NCBI GenBank assembly: GCA_030737875.1
Contig: CM060915.1
Coordinates: forward strand, 571,128,577-571,192,576
DNA from: Allium sativum
Taxonomy: Eukaryota; Streptophyta; Magnoliopsida; Asparagales; Amaryllidaceae
Direction of reading: 5' to 3'
Length of the DNA: 64,000 nucleotides
Position numbers and translations under genes: made by a program. Positions 22,853 to 35,214 of the stretch are shown here, piece by piece. The notes below the pieces were generated by a model that was not told where the DNA came from, did not search any database, and worked only from the letters and a program-made list of their open reading frames with translations. The number at the start of each line of letters is the position of its first letter. The first letter of the stretch is position 1.

Positions 22853-23183
22853 TCATCTCATAGTTATCTTTTAACCTTTTAAATTTACTTATGTATTTAA
22901 CTATTCTACTTCCTGGTACTTACGGTGTGTCTATTTTGGTTTGGCTTGTAATATGTATGACAATCTATGTATTTCGTTCTACCGTTTATTCATGTGTTAT
23001 TACTTAGTCTTATATATCTTATTGTAATCACCCTTTTTTGTCGATGACAAAGGGGGAGAAAATATTACTAACAAATGCCATGCAGATTATATAATTCAGG
23101 GGGAGCATATATACAGGGGGAGCAAATATACAAGGAACAATACCTTATTAAGCCATGTTGTCATCAATCAAAAAGGGGGAGAA
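22853..23183 (+). promoter_or_regulatory. Cop-B 3' region with repeated polypurine tracts
   Basis: The functional polypurine tract AAAAAGGGGGAGAA (23170-23183) abuts the 3' LTR. Upstream lie an AAAGGGGGAGAAAA near 23050 and two CAGGGGGAGCA motifs near 23097 and 23116. GTCGATGACAAAGG near 23040 and TTGTCATCAATC near 23159 are inverted relative to each other. Cop-A shows the same layout at 29797-30028. Confidence 0.8.
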
Positions 23184-24417
23184 TGTTGAGTCAAAGCTTC
23201 ACGGGTTGTTTTGATTTATGACAAGAAGAAGCTTCTACATCGACAAAAAGAAGACAAGATGACTTCATAGGTTAGAAGTTGATTATTTAGAGTAAAAAAT
23301 GTTAAAATCTATCCTCAAATGATCATACTTCTAATTGCTTTAAAATATTTCTTATAAAAGCATTTTTTTATGCATATGACCGAAAACATGTCGACCTACA
23401 ATTTTTTATAGGTCAACAGGTTTTTAAATTGTAACGGTCAAAAATAGGTCGACCTATAAAATTTTATAGGTCAACAGGTTTTTGAAATTCCAACGGCTAA
23501 AAACATGTCGACCTATAAATTTCTATAGGTCAACAGGTTTTTGAATTTTGACCGTTATATTGAAAAGTCATCTTCTTTCTTCAAGAGTTGCATCCATTTC
23601 TTCTCATGAATAAACACTTCTTTTGATTGCAACTCTTCACCAATAATTGCAACTACTCGATCTTTATAAATACATAAATTTGCAATCATTCAAATAACCG
23701 AATTTACTCTCTATTTTCTGATCTATCTTGCATTATTCTTTTCACTCAAAAAGCACTCAAAAGCATTCAATAATCGTTTGAATCACCAAGCATATTTCAT
23801 ACACTTGTGATTCAACTCGATATTTTACTTCCTAATCTTACTAAACATCAAATTACATTTGAGGATAAGATTATAGGAAGGGTGTACTCAATTGTTGACA
23901 AATCAGTGTTGAAGGAAGAACACATTCAAAGTCAAAATCTTATTATTGTTGAAGTCCTCGGTGTTGTAAGAGGCAAGTGTTGAAGTCCTCGTGGTATAAG
24001 AGGCAAGTGTTGAAGTCCTCGTGTTATAAGAGGCAAGTGTTGAAGTCCTCGTGTTATAAGAGGCAAGTGTTGAAGTCCTCGTGCTGTTAGAGGCGTGAAA
24101 TCCCGTTCGGCTGCTCGGGTATTGTAAACCTGTTTCCTTCGGGTGAAGTGAGGTTGTTGTTTAGTGAAAATCCAGATAGAAGTCTGGGACTGGACGTAGG
24201 ACGGTGCTCCGAACCAGTATAAAAATCCCTGGTGTGATTTTTCCTATTTACTGCATTTGCTATACTTGCTTATCTGTGATATTGCTTCTGTGAGATCTTT
24301 TTACATTAAATATTTACCTGCATAACTATTGTAAATATACAAGTTAGTATATCACATACTTTCCGCATAGCCATATTATAGATCCTGCACAAGTCACGTA
24401 CACGCCCGACTTTATCA
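23184..24417 (+). repeat. Cop-B 3' LTR
   Basis: A complete 1234-bp copy, equal in length to the rejoined 5' LTR. It holds the hairpin array (23385-23555), TATAAATA (23665-23672) and the uninterrupted 30-bp repeats. Confidence 0.97.
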
Positions 24418-24422
24418 ACAAT
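24418..24422. repeat. Right target-site duplication of Cop-B
   Basis: ACAAT, identical to 2604-2608. Confidence 0.92.
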
Positions 24423-26417
24423 ATAACAAGGCTCAATAAACACAAATGGAGCAATGCACCCAGGGTCTGTATGTAACAACTAGCCGAGCCAATTCAGGTG
24501 CAACATATTTTATAATCACTAAATAGCTTAGCAACCAGGGCTCGTACCAAGTAGTAGGATAAAGAAAACATGCATAAGGTTACTCATGATTAAGTACTCA
24601 AACATGAACAAGCTAGTGGAGCATGGCAAAGTGCAGCAGATACGACATAAACATTTCATACTCAGGAGATAGCATGCAAATGAATTAGCCAATGGAACAA
24701 CAAAATAAAGTAGCAAGAAAGAAAAGGCAATGGCAGATGAAAGTGGGCCAGCACAGCAAGATGCAACACATTATACAATGGGCAAGTTCAAACCAATGCC
24801 AAAGTAGAGTCCACATGCAACACATAAAGTGCAAACCGAATATATACAAGCATACAACACATGCAGGATCAGTAGCATGAAGCATGGAAAAGAAAAAGAA
24901 GCTATAAAACTAGACAACATGAATTAACAATTATGTGCAAAGGCATGAATAGGACAGTGAACAAAGCAGCGTATCAATACTCAGGTTCGAGTCAGGCAAA
25001 AGCACAAATGTACACAAGCCCATGTACACACAGTGGTGCACCAGTTCAACATAAGTGTAATGACATGAGTAGGAAGCTTTGTTTCGAACAGGTGTACATA
25101 AGCAAACAAGGTTCAAGAACACAAGAATATGGAAGTAGGCACAAGAAGTTCTAAACACAAAACATGGTGACATAAAACTCTAGTGATCAAGCGTACTTCA
25201 GAATACACATGAACAAGTCATGGTAAACACAGTGGGAGAACTTTAATGCAACACTGAAATAAGTTATCATGCAGTGCTTCAGGAAATCAATTTCAGTAGA
25301 GCAAAAATGAAATTCTCTCATTGTCTAATGGTTACAAAAGGAAAGGCATAATTTATTTCTTCAAATACAAAGTGACTGGTTCAAAATTTGGAAATAATTT
25401 CAAATCTTATTATTGGAAAACGTATAATTAGTAAAAATGGATTAGAAATTTAATCTAAAAATGCACTGTGAGCTAAACTCAATTAAATACATCAATGAAA
25501 ATCAAGAATGGATTTATCAACGTAATTGAAGGATCTTTTTTTGGGCAAAAATGAATTCAAGGCTTCAAGTCATTCCAAAAATTCACAAGTGCGGTTTTAG
25601 AGCTAAGAAAATCATTCAATTATTTCTAAAAATAAATTAGGGACTCGCGGCGGTCATCAAAGAAATAAGAGACAATCAAGGGTTCAAACCCTATATATGC
25701 ATCACCAATTAATCATAGGCAGTTATTGAAAATCATAAGCAAATCAATCGAGACAAACAAATTAGAGATACTCACATACTATCAAGTTTTTGATTATCCC
25801 CAAAGCCAAGTCAAACGAACAGAGAGCAACAAACATTCGAGGTATCAAATAATCGGATTTATCAAGTTTTAGCGTTGCGATTTAGGGGCTAAGAAAAATC
25901 CTAATACACCGTCCACTAATTTCAAAGAGAGAAAGCCGACATTTTCTAAGTGTCAAAGAAAATAATAGAAGGGGACGATTTTTAATTTGCTTATGTGTTA
26001 ATTTAGGGATTAAGTGTTTTGCCTTTTTATTTGTTTTTTAAGTTGTATTCTTTTGTAATCAATCCGTAGTTTTTCTAGTTTTTATAAACTATGGTTCTAG
26101 CTATAGGGTGTATAGTTAGGGAAAATCTGAACTTAGGGTTTGAGATTAGTACAGGGTTTTGAGCGTAGGATTAAAACAATAGCAAGGGGTCGCAAGTGTA
26201 CATGTGTTGTATGCGGGATGTTGTTTTAATACTTAGTAGAAACCTTAGGGAATGCAGCAGTCAACAAGGGTTTGTTGAAGCTGGGTAAAATCTGTGTCAT
26301 TTTTTTCCTGCATTTATTTATTCTACTGTGATATGTGCTGCGATAATTTTTATATTTCGCAAAACGACAATAAACCCTATTTACCCCCTTCTTTATAGGG
26401 TTAATCTAGATACTACA
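24423..26417 (+). repeat. Cop-A 5' LTR, second part
   Basis: Resumes the outer LTR and aligns with about 31314-33292. In the first 265 bp I count about 30 differences by eye. It ends GATACTACA at 26417. Short open frames inside it are in both LTR copies only as diverged shadows and are not genes. Confidence 0.87.
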
Positions 26418-26419
26418 AG

Positions 26420-26431
26420 TTGTATCAAAGC
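26420..26431 (+). promoter_or_regulatory. Degenerate primer binding site of Cop-A
   Basis: TTGTATCAAAGC, two bases after the LTR end. It differs at two positions from the initiator-Met site TGGTATCAGAGC. Confidence 0.75.
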
Positions 26432-26457
26432 ATGTATTTTCTATTAATGCTAGAGTC

Positions 26458-28160
26458 ATGGATTTCGCTAATAGTGATTTTCCTAGTTGTCAATCCAGTG
26501 AGACTCAATCCAGTAATACTCCAACTATTTTCAATGGAACAGATTTTTTAAATTGGAAATTAAAAATGGATTTTTATTTAAAATATGTTAATATTAGATT
26601 TTGGGATATCATTATTAATGGATGTGATATGGTAGATAAGAATGGTATTCTGATTAATTCTCGTTCTATACATATTTTATATTCTTATATTGATGATGAT
26701 CAGTATAACCATATCTCTCATTGTTTAAATGCACCGGAAATCTGGAAAACTCTCGATGCAAAGTATGAAAGAAATGACAACAAGTGCTTAAAACCCCCAA
26801 AAACCAACACAATTTCAGATTTATGCTTGAAAAGAGCTATAGATGAAGAAACGAATGACGATAGCAATGGAGACTCAACATACGATGAGACGGTTGATTT
26901 TTCTTATAAAGATTTAGTTCATCTTTGTAAGGATTTAACTAAAGCTGTTGATAGTCTCAAATCGAAAAATAAAAATTTGAAATCCTAAAACTTTGAGTTG
27001 TGATGTAAAAATAATGCCTTGGAATTAAAACTTGAAAACTTCAAAAAATTATAAAACTCTGATTGCAAAAATTAATCAATTTGAAAACTGATTTAGTTCA
27101 TCACAATTATAGTTTTCAAAACCTTGAAAAATAAATTATGATTGTAAAAGAAAACGAGAATGGGCTAAAAAGAAAAAATAATGTTTTGCAAAAGGAGTCG
27201 GAAAATTTTAAGATGAAAAAAGTTTCCAAACATGAAATTTTTGAAAAAAGAAGTATGCGTAAACTGAAATAGTTCTAAATGAGCTTAAAGTTTAACCTGA
27301 GAGAATCAGAAATCTTAAATGCAATAATTGCACAACTTTCAAAAAGATTTGTTTGAAATTAAAAAGGTTTTCAAAATCCTTGAAAACGAAAACGTAACTT
27401 TTAAAAGTAACGAATCCGAAATCACTCGTATAAATCACGATTTTGAAAAAAAAAAACTTGAAAATTCAAGGAATTTAAAAAACTTGAAATTGAAAAGCGT
27501 AATCGATTTGAAATTGAGATTTCTGAGTTTAAAGCTAAAATTGGAAGCTTATAAGCGAGAATAATCTTTTGAAATCTAAAATCAATGGTCTTGAGTTGAA
27601 TTTGAAGAGATTATCAAGTGGAGAAAAATCATTGAATATGTTATTAAAAAATCAATTGACTATTCAGAACAAACATGGACTTGGTTTTTATAAAAAGCGA
27701 AATTCTAATGATTTCAAAGATCCTTCAAATTGCTTTGGAAAAGATCGAATTGAAAATTTGAACTCTAATAATCTAAAAGGATTCTTTGAACATAAATGTG
27801 ATGGGTATTCGTCTACAAACAATCCAATTAAAGAAATGTGGGTCCCAAAAGGAAATAAATTGAGCTAGGTTAAATCTAAACAATTTTGGGTTCCTAAAGG
27901 TACATTGGTAAATGCTAATGGATTGTTACATAAACGGGTTTGGGTACCAAAACATTCAAATGAAGTTAAGAGTGGTTCAACGACTTTTGTTAGACCACTC
28001 GATCCTATCAAAAAATAGGTATCGAAGGTGGCTAAGGAACAACTTCAAGAGAGATAGAATTCAAGTTGTTCCAAATTTTCGTTTAACCAAATGTTTAGAG
28101 TTCCTTAGCCAAGATTGTCGAGTTAGAGAATCCACATCGTCAATGCTAAATCATGTATGA
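26458..28160 (+). pseudogene. Cop-A gag remnant
   Basis: The first frame (26458-26988) has a copia gag N-terminus (IFNGTDFLNWKLKMDFYL, then APEIWKTLDAKYERND). It then jumps directly to an acidic stretch and VDFSYKDLVHLCKDL, so the UBN2 core and the zinc knuckle are missing. After the TAA at 26986, Lys-rich coiled-coil fragments continue in shifted frames (27328-27564 and 27569-27868), ending with KHGLGFYKK. Three WVPK motifs lie near 27839, 27887 and 27941. Several stops and indels break the frame. The order of motifs matches Cop-B gag, which indicates the same broad lineage. Confidence 0.75.
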
Positions 28161-29796
28161 TCTCTAAACTCATATTCCTTTTTTTTTTATTCTTCCTTCT
28201 ATTCTTCCTTTTATTCTTCCTTCTGATAATGCTGATTTGTTTTGACCTGCCACAACAACCTTGACTATCTTGTTTTTGAAATCATTTGTGATTAACTGTA
28301 TTGTGAATTTCATGGATACCATATTTGGATTTGATTTCTAAAAATAAATTCCATCAAGTGATTTCAAATAACTTGCTTTTGAAATTTAAATCATTGATTG
28401 TTTCTTGAGCTGGTTGTAAATATTATGAAGCTTGTCCTAATATACTACTGCTCTGATATAAGGATTTGATTTTTTGTGAACTTATGACTGCATGATACGT
28501 TGAAAATTCAATGTTTATTTTTCATTGACTTCTATGATCTTTTCAGAGCTACAAGCGGTATCAGTCTTAAAAGTTTTTTCACATTCAATTGATTGATTTT
28601 TGAAATTGTTTTTGAAACTGCATAGTTCTGTCAAAATACCTCTTGAAATTGATATTTACAAATTTAAAATCATATTTGATTATTTATTCAAAAATTGAAA
28701 TTATTGACCAAATTGAACTATTTTGGAACTCATCAAAATTATTATCAGATTTATGAAATTGTGATGAGTTGTGACTGTAGTAATCTCATGATGAGAGGAA
28801 ATATTATTTAAATTCTCATGATGATTAGACAGATTTTATAGTATCTTTGAATTTGAGCTTATTTCACGATTACCTTCTTTTTCTAACATCTTTCTATCAT
28901 TCGTCATGGTTTCGTATAATGTGGAGAGTTTATTTTTTTGGATATCATAAAAGAAAGTGCAATTTAAAAAAAGTGTGATGGAAATCTGACTATTCTATTT
29001 TTCAGAATGAGAGAGAGAGGAATTTTTTTCAAAAATTCTGATACAGTTGAACATATTTCATAATATGATTAATTTATAGATTTATTTCACCACCTTCTAT
29101 ATTCCTACCACATTTCTATCATTCATTATCATTTTATATAATGAGGGAATTTTTATAGAATAAGTGTTACTCTAACCGCATTTTAAAAACCTAGATATGA
29201 TCATGCATGGTTAGAGAATGCTTATAATTTAATTTGCTACTGACCTCATTTAAAAGTCCTTACGGTTATGTGTGGTTAGTGAGCTCTTAAAAAAGGGGGA
29301 AATAAAGAAAATGGAAAATAAAATAAAAAGAAAGGAAATAAATATATATACATATATATATATATATACACATACACATTTGAAATCCTCCTCGTTATGT
29401 AAAAATCGACCATTCGATCCATTTTCTGAAATGTGAAGTGTTTCCACTTTATGATATATTATGATTTTTCGGTTCATAGTCTTGGGATTTTCGAAATTTT
29501 ATTTTTTTATCTTGATTTGAATCTATTAATATAGTCCAAAGCCATCTCTATTATGTGCTAAATTTAAAAAAAAATTGAATTTTTTTTGAATCATATTCTT
29601 CAAAGTTTTATAACTATCTCCATTTTATAAAATCCGTCATGAATCCATCATTCTGAAATGTGAACTTTGCTTCTAGTTTGAAGAATATTATGATTTTTAT
29701 TTGATTAAATAAGGTTTATGATATATTTTCTCTCTCTTGATTTAAATATTATATTTCTAGTTTATATTCATCACTATTTCGATTTCGATTATCCTT
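28161..29796 (+). other. Cop-A internal region without pol
   Basis: About 1.6 kb of AT-rich DNA where pol would be expected. No DSG, HHCC, DDE, YVDD or RNase H motif is visible in any frame. Short pyrimidine repeats (ATTCTTCCTT, 28188-28220) and a (TA)n stretch at 29344-29370 are the only structure seen. It may be filler sequence, as in large non-autonomous derivatives. Confidence 0.6.
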
Positions 29797-30028
29797 TTGA
29801 TGATAACAAAAGGGGGAGAATGGTCAAGATTTTAATTTATGAGTGAATATTTCAATAATATTTTTAATATTGGAAATTCAAAAAAAAAATACTCACTCAT
29901 AGGCATATATGTACGGGGAGTTCAGTTGTAGGGGGAGCATATAATTAGGGGAGCACTACAATTCACTGTCAAACACATTTATCACATTCGAAATCTGCGT
30001 ATGTTTGTCATCATCAAATGAGGGAGAT
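29797..30028 (+). promoter_or_regulatory. Cop-A 3' region with repeated polypurine tracts
   Basis: TGAGGGAGAT at 30019-30028 abuts the 3' LTR and is the expected polypurine tract. Upstream are AAAAGGGGGAGAAT near 29808, TAGGGGGAGCAT near 29931 and TAGGGGAGCAC near 29947. TTTGATGATAACAAAA (about 29795) and GTTTGTCATCATCAAA (about 30003) form an inverted pair, the same layout as in Cop-B. Confidence 0.75.
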
Positions 30029-33000
30029 TGTTGAATATAACAATATGATTTTTGTTTGATGATAACAAACATATGTCTATTATTTAATAAATGTGTTTGT
30101 AATTATTCTATTTTATATTGCATCACATACAGAAATAAATATTTATTTTAAATAAAATGCTATCGCATATAATTTAATATTCAAATGGTATTTTTACCCA
30201 AATAAATGTTTTATTTCAATATTTGAATTGGTTCATATTTCTAACTACACTAATGTGCTTTCAACTGTGATATAATTCATTTAGTTCACATTCACATTCA
30301 TTCCTCACTACAAGAATAAATTCACTTAGATTTCTCATAGTTGCGTATATAATGGCACATACAGTTTCATATACGTAGTTTTCCTCACTACATTTCACTC
30401 AGTTCATTCTAACACACACACACGCTGAGTCTTCAACTACTCCTATATCCAGTCCAGTCACCTGCATACCTGTCACAAAAACACACACAGAGTAAACTAA
30501 AACAGAATTGAATTATCTACAAACAAAATTAAATTTATTTTAAATTTTATTTGCCTCAGAATTTTGGCGTGTTTCTCATCATATTTCTAGACTGGGTCTG
30601 ATATGTATATACAATTATTTGAGTCTAGATTACTTGTGATATTCATAGTGATTCACTATAAATACCACTAGGTAGATTGAATAAATAGTACCTGCAGATC
30701 AACCTCAACACAGCTATAGTGGTCTGTTGATTAAGACCAGCCTCGATTCAAATTTGTGGTTTGCTGATCATGAATAGCCATGACACATCGTATAGTGGTA
30801 TGCTGATGTAAATAGAAAATATAATTACACATGCACAATACATGTATACACATACATGTGTATGTGTATACACATATATATTGATAATGTGCAGGTGAAT
30901 AGGTTCGACATGCAAATCATTACAGGCCAAAAATACACAAACAAGAAGATGGAGCAATGGTGATGAAAATGTACACATGTACATGACAAGGAGAAGTCAC
31001 ATTGAATGGAGCACAGTGGGATGTTGCAACATAAACATACATAAGTTATATGCAGCATGCAAATGAAATAGCAAGGTCAAAACATGAATGGTCAAGAACT
31101 CAAGCAGGTCATAACAAGTCCTGGGAGCAAGGTTAAGAGGCATGAACAACAAATTACAGCAAGCACATAGCACAGTTTCAAGTGCATGAACAATGCCTGA
31201 ATTTTCAAGCCAAAGAATGAACAACAAATCACATGATCAAGAGCCAAGTCAGTGCTAAAAGAAAAGAACCATGCATGCAAACCATCCAAGCATCAAGTGG
31301 CATCACACAATATAATAGGCGTAATAAACACAAATGGAGCAATGCACACAGGGTCTATATGTAACAACCAGGCAAGCCAATTCAGGTGCAACACATTTAT
31401 TAATCACTAAATAGCTCAATAACCAGGGCTCGTGTCGACCAGAGGATAAAGAAAACATGCATAAGGTTACTCATGATCAAGTAGTCAAACATAAACAAGC
31501 CAGTGGAGCATGACAAAGCGCAACATATACGACATAAACATTTCAGGCTTAGGAGGCAGTATGCAAATGAACTAGCCAATCCACAAGAAAATACAACAAC
31601 AAGCAAGAAGAGGCAACAGCAGGTGAAAGTGGGCCAGCACAACAAGGTGCAACACACTATACACATGGCAAGTTCAAACTAAAGCCAAAGCAGAGTTTAT
31701 ATGCAACACATAAAGTGGCAACTGGATTTATACAAGTATACAACACATGCAGGATAAGTAGCAAGAAGCATGGCAAAGTAAAAGCAGCTACAAAACTAGA
31801 CAACATGAATTAACAATAATGTGCAAAGGCATGAATAGGACAATGAACAAAGAAGCATATCAAAATTTAGGTTCGAGTCAGGCAAAAGCACAAATATGCA
31901 CAAGATCATGTACGCAAGTGGTGCACAAGTTCAACATAAGTGTAATGACATGAGTAGGAAGCTTTGTTTCGAATAGGGTGTAAATAAGCAAGCAAGGTTC
32001 AAGAACACATGAACATGGCAGCAAGCACAAGAAGTTCTAAACACAAAACAAGGTGACATAAAACTCTAGTGATCAAATGTACTTCAGAATACACATGAAT
32101 AACTCATGGTAAACATGGCGGGAGAACTTTAATGCAGCATTGAAATAAATTATCATGCAGTGCTTTAGGAAATCAATTTCAGTGGAGCAATAAAGAAATT
32201 CTCTCATTGTCAAATGGTTACAAAAGGAAAGGCACAAATTATTTCTTTAAAAAAAAAGTGACTGGTTCAAAAATTGGAAATGATTCAAATCTTATTCTTG
32301 GCAAATGTATAATTAGCTTTAATGGATTTGCAGTTTATTCCGAAAATGCATAGTGAGCTAAACTCGGCTAAATACATCAATAAAAATCAAGCATGGATTT
32401 ATCAACGTGATCGAAGGATATGTTTTTGGGAAAAAAATGTTTCACGGCTTCAAAACATTCCAAAAATTCACAAGTGCGGTCTTAGAGTAAAGAAAACCAT
32501 TCAGTTGTTTTCAAAAATTAATTAGGGACTCATGGAAGACATCATAGACAATCAAGGGTTCGAAACCCTATATAAGAATCACCAATTAATCACAGGAAAT
32601 TATTGAAAACCACAAGCAAATTAATTGAGATAAACAAATCAGAGATACTCACATACTATCAAGTTTTCGAGCATCTCCGAAGCCAAATTGAATTATCAGA
32701 GAGCAACAAACATTCGAGGCATCAGAGAATCAGATTTTATCAAGTTTCAGACGTCACAATTTAGGGACTAAGCAAAACCCTAATTCACCGGCCAATGAAA
32801 GTCAAATAGAGGAAGCCAACATTTTTTAAGTGTTAAAAAAATAGTAGAGGGGCCGATTTTTAACTTGCTTACGTGTTAATTTGCGAATTTAGTGTCTTTT
32901 CTTTTTTATTTGTTTTTTAAGTTGTATTCTTTTGTAATCAATCCATAGTTTTTCTAGTTTTTGTAAACTAGGGTTCTATCTATAGGATTTATAGTTAGAA

Positions 33001-33292
33001 AAAAAAAATTGATCTCTGGGTTTAAGCTCAGTACAAGGTTTTGAACGTAGGATTAGAACAATAGCAAGGGGTCGCGAGTGTACAGTTGTTGTATACAGGA
33101 TATTGTTTTAATGTAGAAACCTTGGGGAATGCCGCAGTAAGCAGGGATTTGCCGAATCTAGGTAAAATATGTGTCATTTATTTCCTCTATTTATTTATAT
33201 AGCTGTGATATGTGCTGTGATAGTTTTTGTATTCCACAAAACGACAATAAACCCTATTCACTGCCCCCTTTAGGGTTAATCTAGATCCTACA
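30029..33292 (+). repeat. Cop-A 3' LTR
   Basis: A complete 3264-bp LTR, starting TGTTGAATATAAC and ending GATCCTACA. TATAAATA at 30657-30664 is the likely TATA box. It provides the undisturbed version of the site where Cop-B landed in the 5' LTR. Confidence 0.87.
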
Positions 33293-33297
33293 ATTAA
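33293..33297. repeat. Right target-site duplication of Cop-A
   Basis: ATTAA, matching ATTAG at 1344-1348 in four of five bases. Confidence 0.6.
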
Positions 33298-35214
33298 TAT
33301 TTGATGTTTTCATCTATATCCTAATACACTATTGAACAAGTGTTATAATATATGCTAATACGATGTTATATTGTGTTTTGACATTTGAAGACGAATTTTA
33401 AGTAAAAAGGTACAAATTTATTATAATATCTTCATTTCCATCGGTTGTGAACTCTAAAAGTATATTTGTTGTTTTATATTGTTACTCCACAAACCAACAA
33501 CTAGCTTTGGAACAAGTCTTAGTTTGGATGAGCATTTACTACTCCAAATTTAGGCATGTTTCAGAGTGGCTAGTTACACTTATGTCATATAATTTTCTTA
33601 CATAGGTCATAACCGCCAGACCATCCTTAAGGGTATTGCCTAGAATAATTAATTTGACATAAAATCAGGTTACTTGTTCAACACTTCGAACTAATGGTCC
33701 ATTTAAATGATATATATATATATATAGTATGTTAAACCACTTGAGATGCGGTTGTTTGTTATGTGTTTTTTCAGTAGTTAAAACTAATGGTCCCTTTAAA
33801 TTATATATATATATATATATATAATATGTTATATGTTTAACCACTTGAGATAAGTGGTTGTTTGTTATGTGATTATGATTATATTTCTGTGAAATGAGCT
33901 ATATCACTAAAAGAATTCTTTGAAATAAGTGATAATGCAAACTGTAAACAATAGAACATCTAATATGCATAATTAATTTTTGTTTACCCATTATAGCATG
34001 CAGCAAAAAACATCGACCAAAAAAAAATCTAAATTAACATGTATCGATTAATTTAAGTAAAATTTTCTAATATTAGTGTCGTACTTTTAGCAAAAACATG
34101 TCATAAAGTCATTTATGCAAGGAAAAATTGAATGATCAATGAAATAGGTGCATGAAACATTCTTCATGTCTCTTCTTATGTGCATTCTGGAACGAGAGTG
34201 TTACGACATGCGCTTTACACATGATGATGGTGTATGTTTCGCACGTGAATTGTTTTTTTATAAATGTTATGTGATTAATATATTCAAGAGAAATTATTTT
34301 ATATGAATGTAAAAGTATTTTTAATGTTGAAATCGTGGGTAGCTAATTAAATTTTTTCTATGTTGCAAAATCTAAATCTTTATTGCTTTGAATTCAACTT
34401 ATACTATTACTTAATAAAAAAAATGAAATTGTGAATGATGTTTATATGTTAGATCCTTATTTTAAACACGGAGGAATATTTTTAATTTGTAACTTAGTTT
34501 AATAGTAAGATCTTATTTTAAGCATGGATGATATTTTGAAATTGCAATTCAGTTTAACTGTTATATTCTGTTTTTAGGAAATATTAAAATCTGTTAATAA
34601 GTGTGTGTGGATATTTTCGTTAGTTTATGTTTACTCAGAAAAAGTATGACATCAAAAGTATGACAACTGATAATGAAGATTAACATGAATATCATTGTTG
34701 GCATGCATAAAAGAACTAAGCCTTATGTATTCGTCAAACACATATTTTAACATTTAGAGTTCTTTCTTGTACACTATGAACATATTATCTGTTATTATAC
34801 TATAATGTAAACATATTGCATTCGAAATTAGATAAGACTCAAAAGACACAATGCTTATATGTATGTTCTTAATGAGCCGTTCAAATATTGGTTTTGGATA
34901 CGTGTTACCTCTGCAGTCTACTTTAGTATATGTGAGATATAAGGTCTTAACTTTCTGAGTTATATAAAAATCAATTAATACTTGCTATACCGATATATAT
35001 TTAAGTCTAATCTTTTGTCTTAGATTTTTAAAAAAGTTTGCTTCAAGATTTTGTTTCATCTCAAGGCTTAGTATTAAAGTACCTTTTTTCCACTATTTAT
35101 CCTTTTGTAAATGCATATTTTGAAAATGCGCATTCCTAAACAGTTTGGTTCTTTTTTATTATAAATGTACTCGTGCATTATTTCAAAGTGCACACCTACT
35201 TTCTTTATATTGTA
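33298..35214. other. Intergenic DNA right of the nest
   Basis: AT-rich with no coding frame recognised. A segment of about 80-90 bp is duplicated at 33688-33765 and 33782-33871. It runs from AACTAATGGTCC through an (AT)n run to CCACTTGAGAT and GGTTGTTTGTTATGTG, and the second copy has a longer (AT)n run. Confidence 0.6.

Larger units (their letters stand above)
2609..24417 (+). mobile_element. Cop-B: SIRE/Maximus-like copia retrotransposon with accessory ORFs, interrupted by Gyp-C
   Basis: The 5' LTR is 2609-3501 plus 15113-15453; the 3' LTR is 23184-24417. Both total exactly 1234 bp, start TGTTGAGTCAAAGC and end TTTATCA. I see three differences: 3480 A against 24055 T, 15175 C against 24139 T, and 15368 C against 24332 T. 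The internal part (7730 bp) runs from a tRNA-iMet-type primer site through gag and a pol in copia order (protease, integrase, reverse transcriptase, RNase H). Two accessory frames and a polypurine tract follow. The intact length would be 10198 bp. Pol and the second accessory frame are broken, so this copy is not autonomous. Confidence 0.95.
1349..33292 (+). mobile_element. Cop-A: outer, old, pol-less copia-type LTR retrotransposon, interrupted by Cop-B
   Basis: The 5' LTR lies in two pieces (1349-2608 and 24423-26417, together 3255 bp) and matches the 3' LTR at 30029-33292 (3264 bp). Both start TGTTGAATATAAC and end CTACA. The internal part (26418-30028, 3.6 kb) has a degenerate initiator-Met-type primer binding site, gag remnants and a polypurine tract next to the 3' LTR. 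No protease, integrase, reverse transcriptase or RNase H is visible. Without its insertion the element is about 10.1 kb. Its gag tail shares motifs with Cop-B gag (K-Q/H-GLGY/F and repeated WVPK), which suggests a SIRE/Maximus-type origin. It is non-autonomous. Confidence 0.85.
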
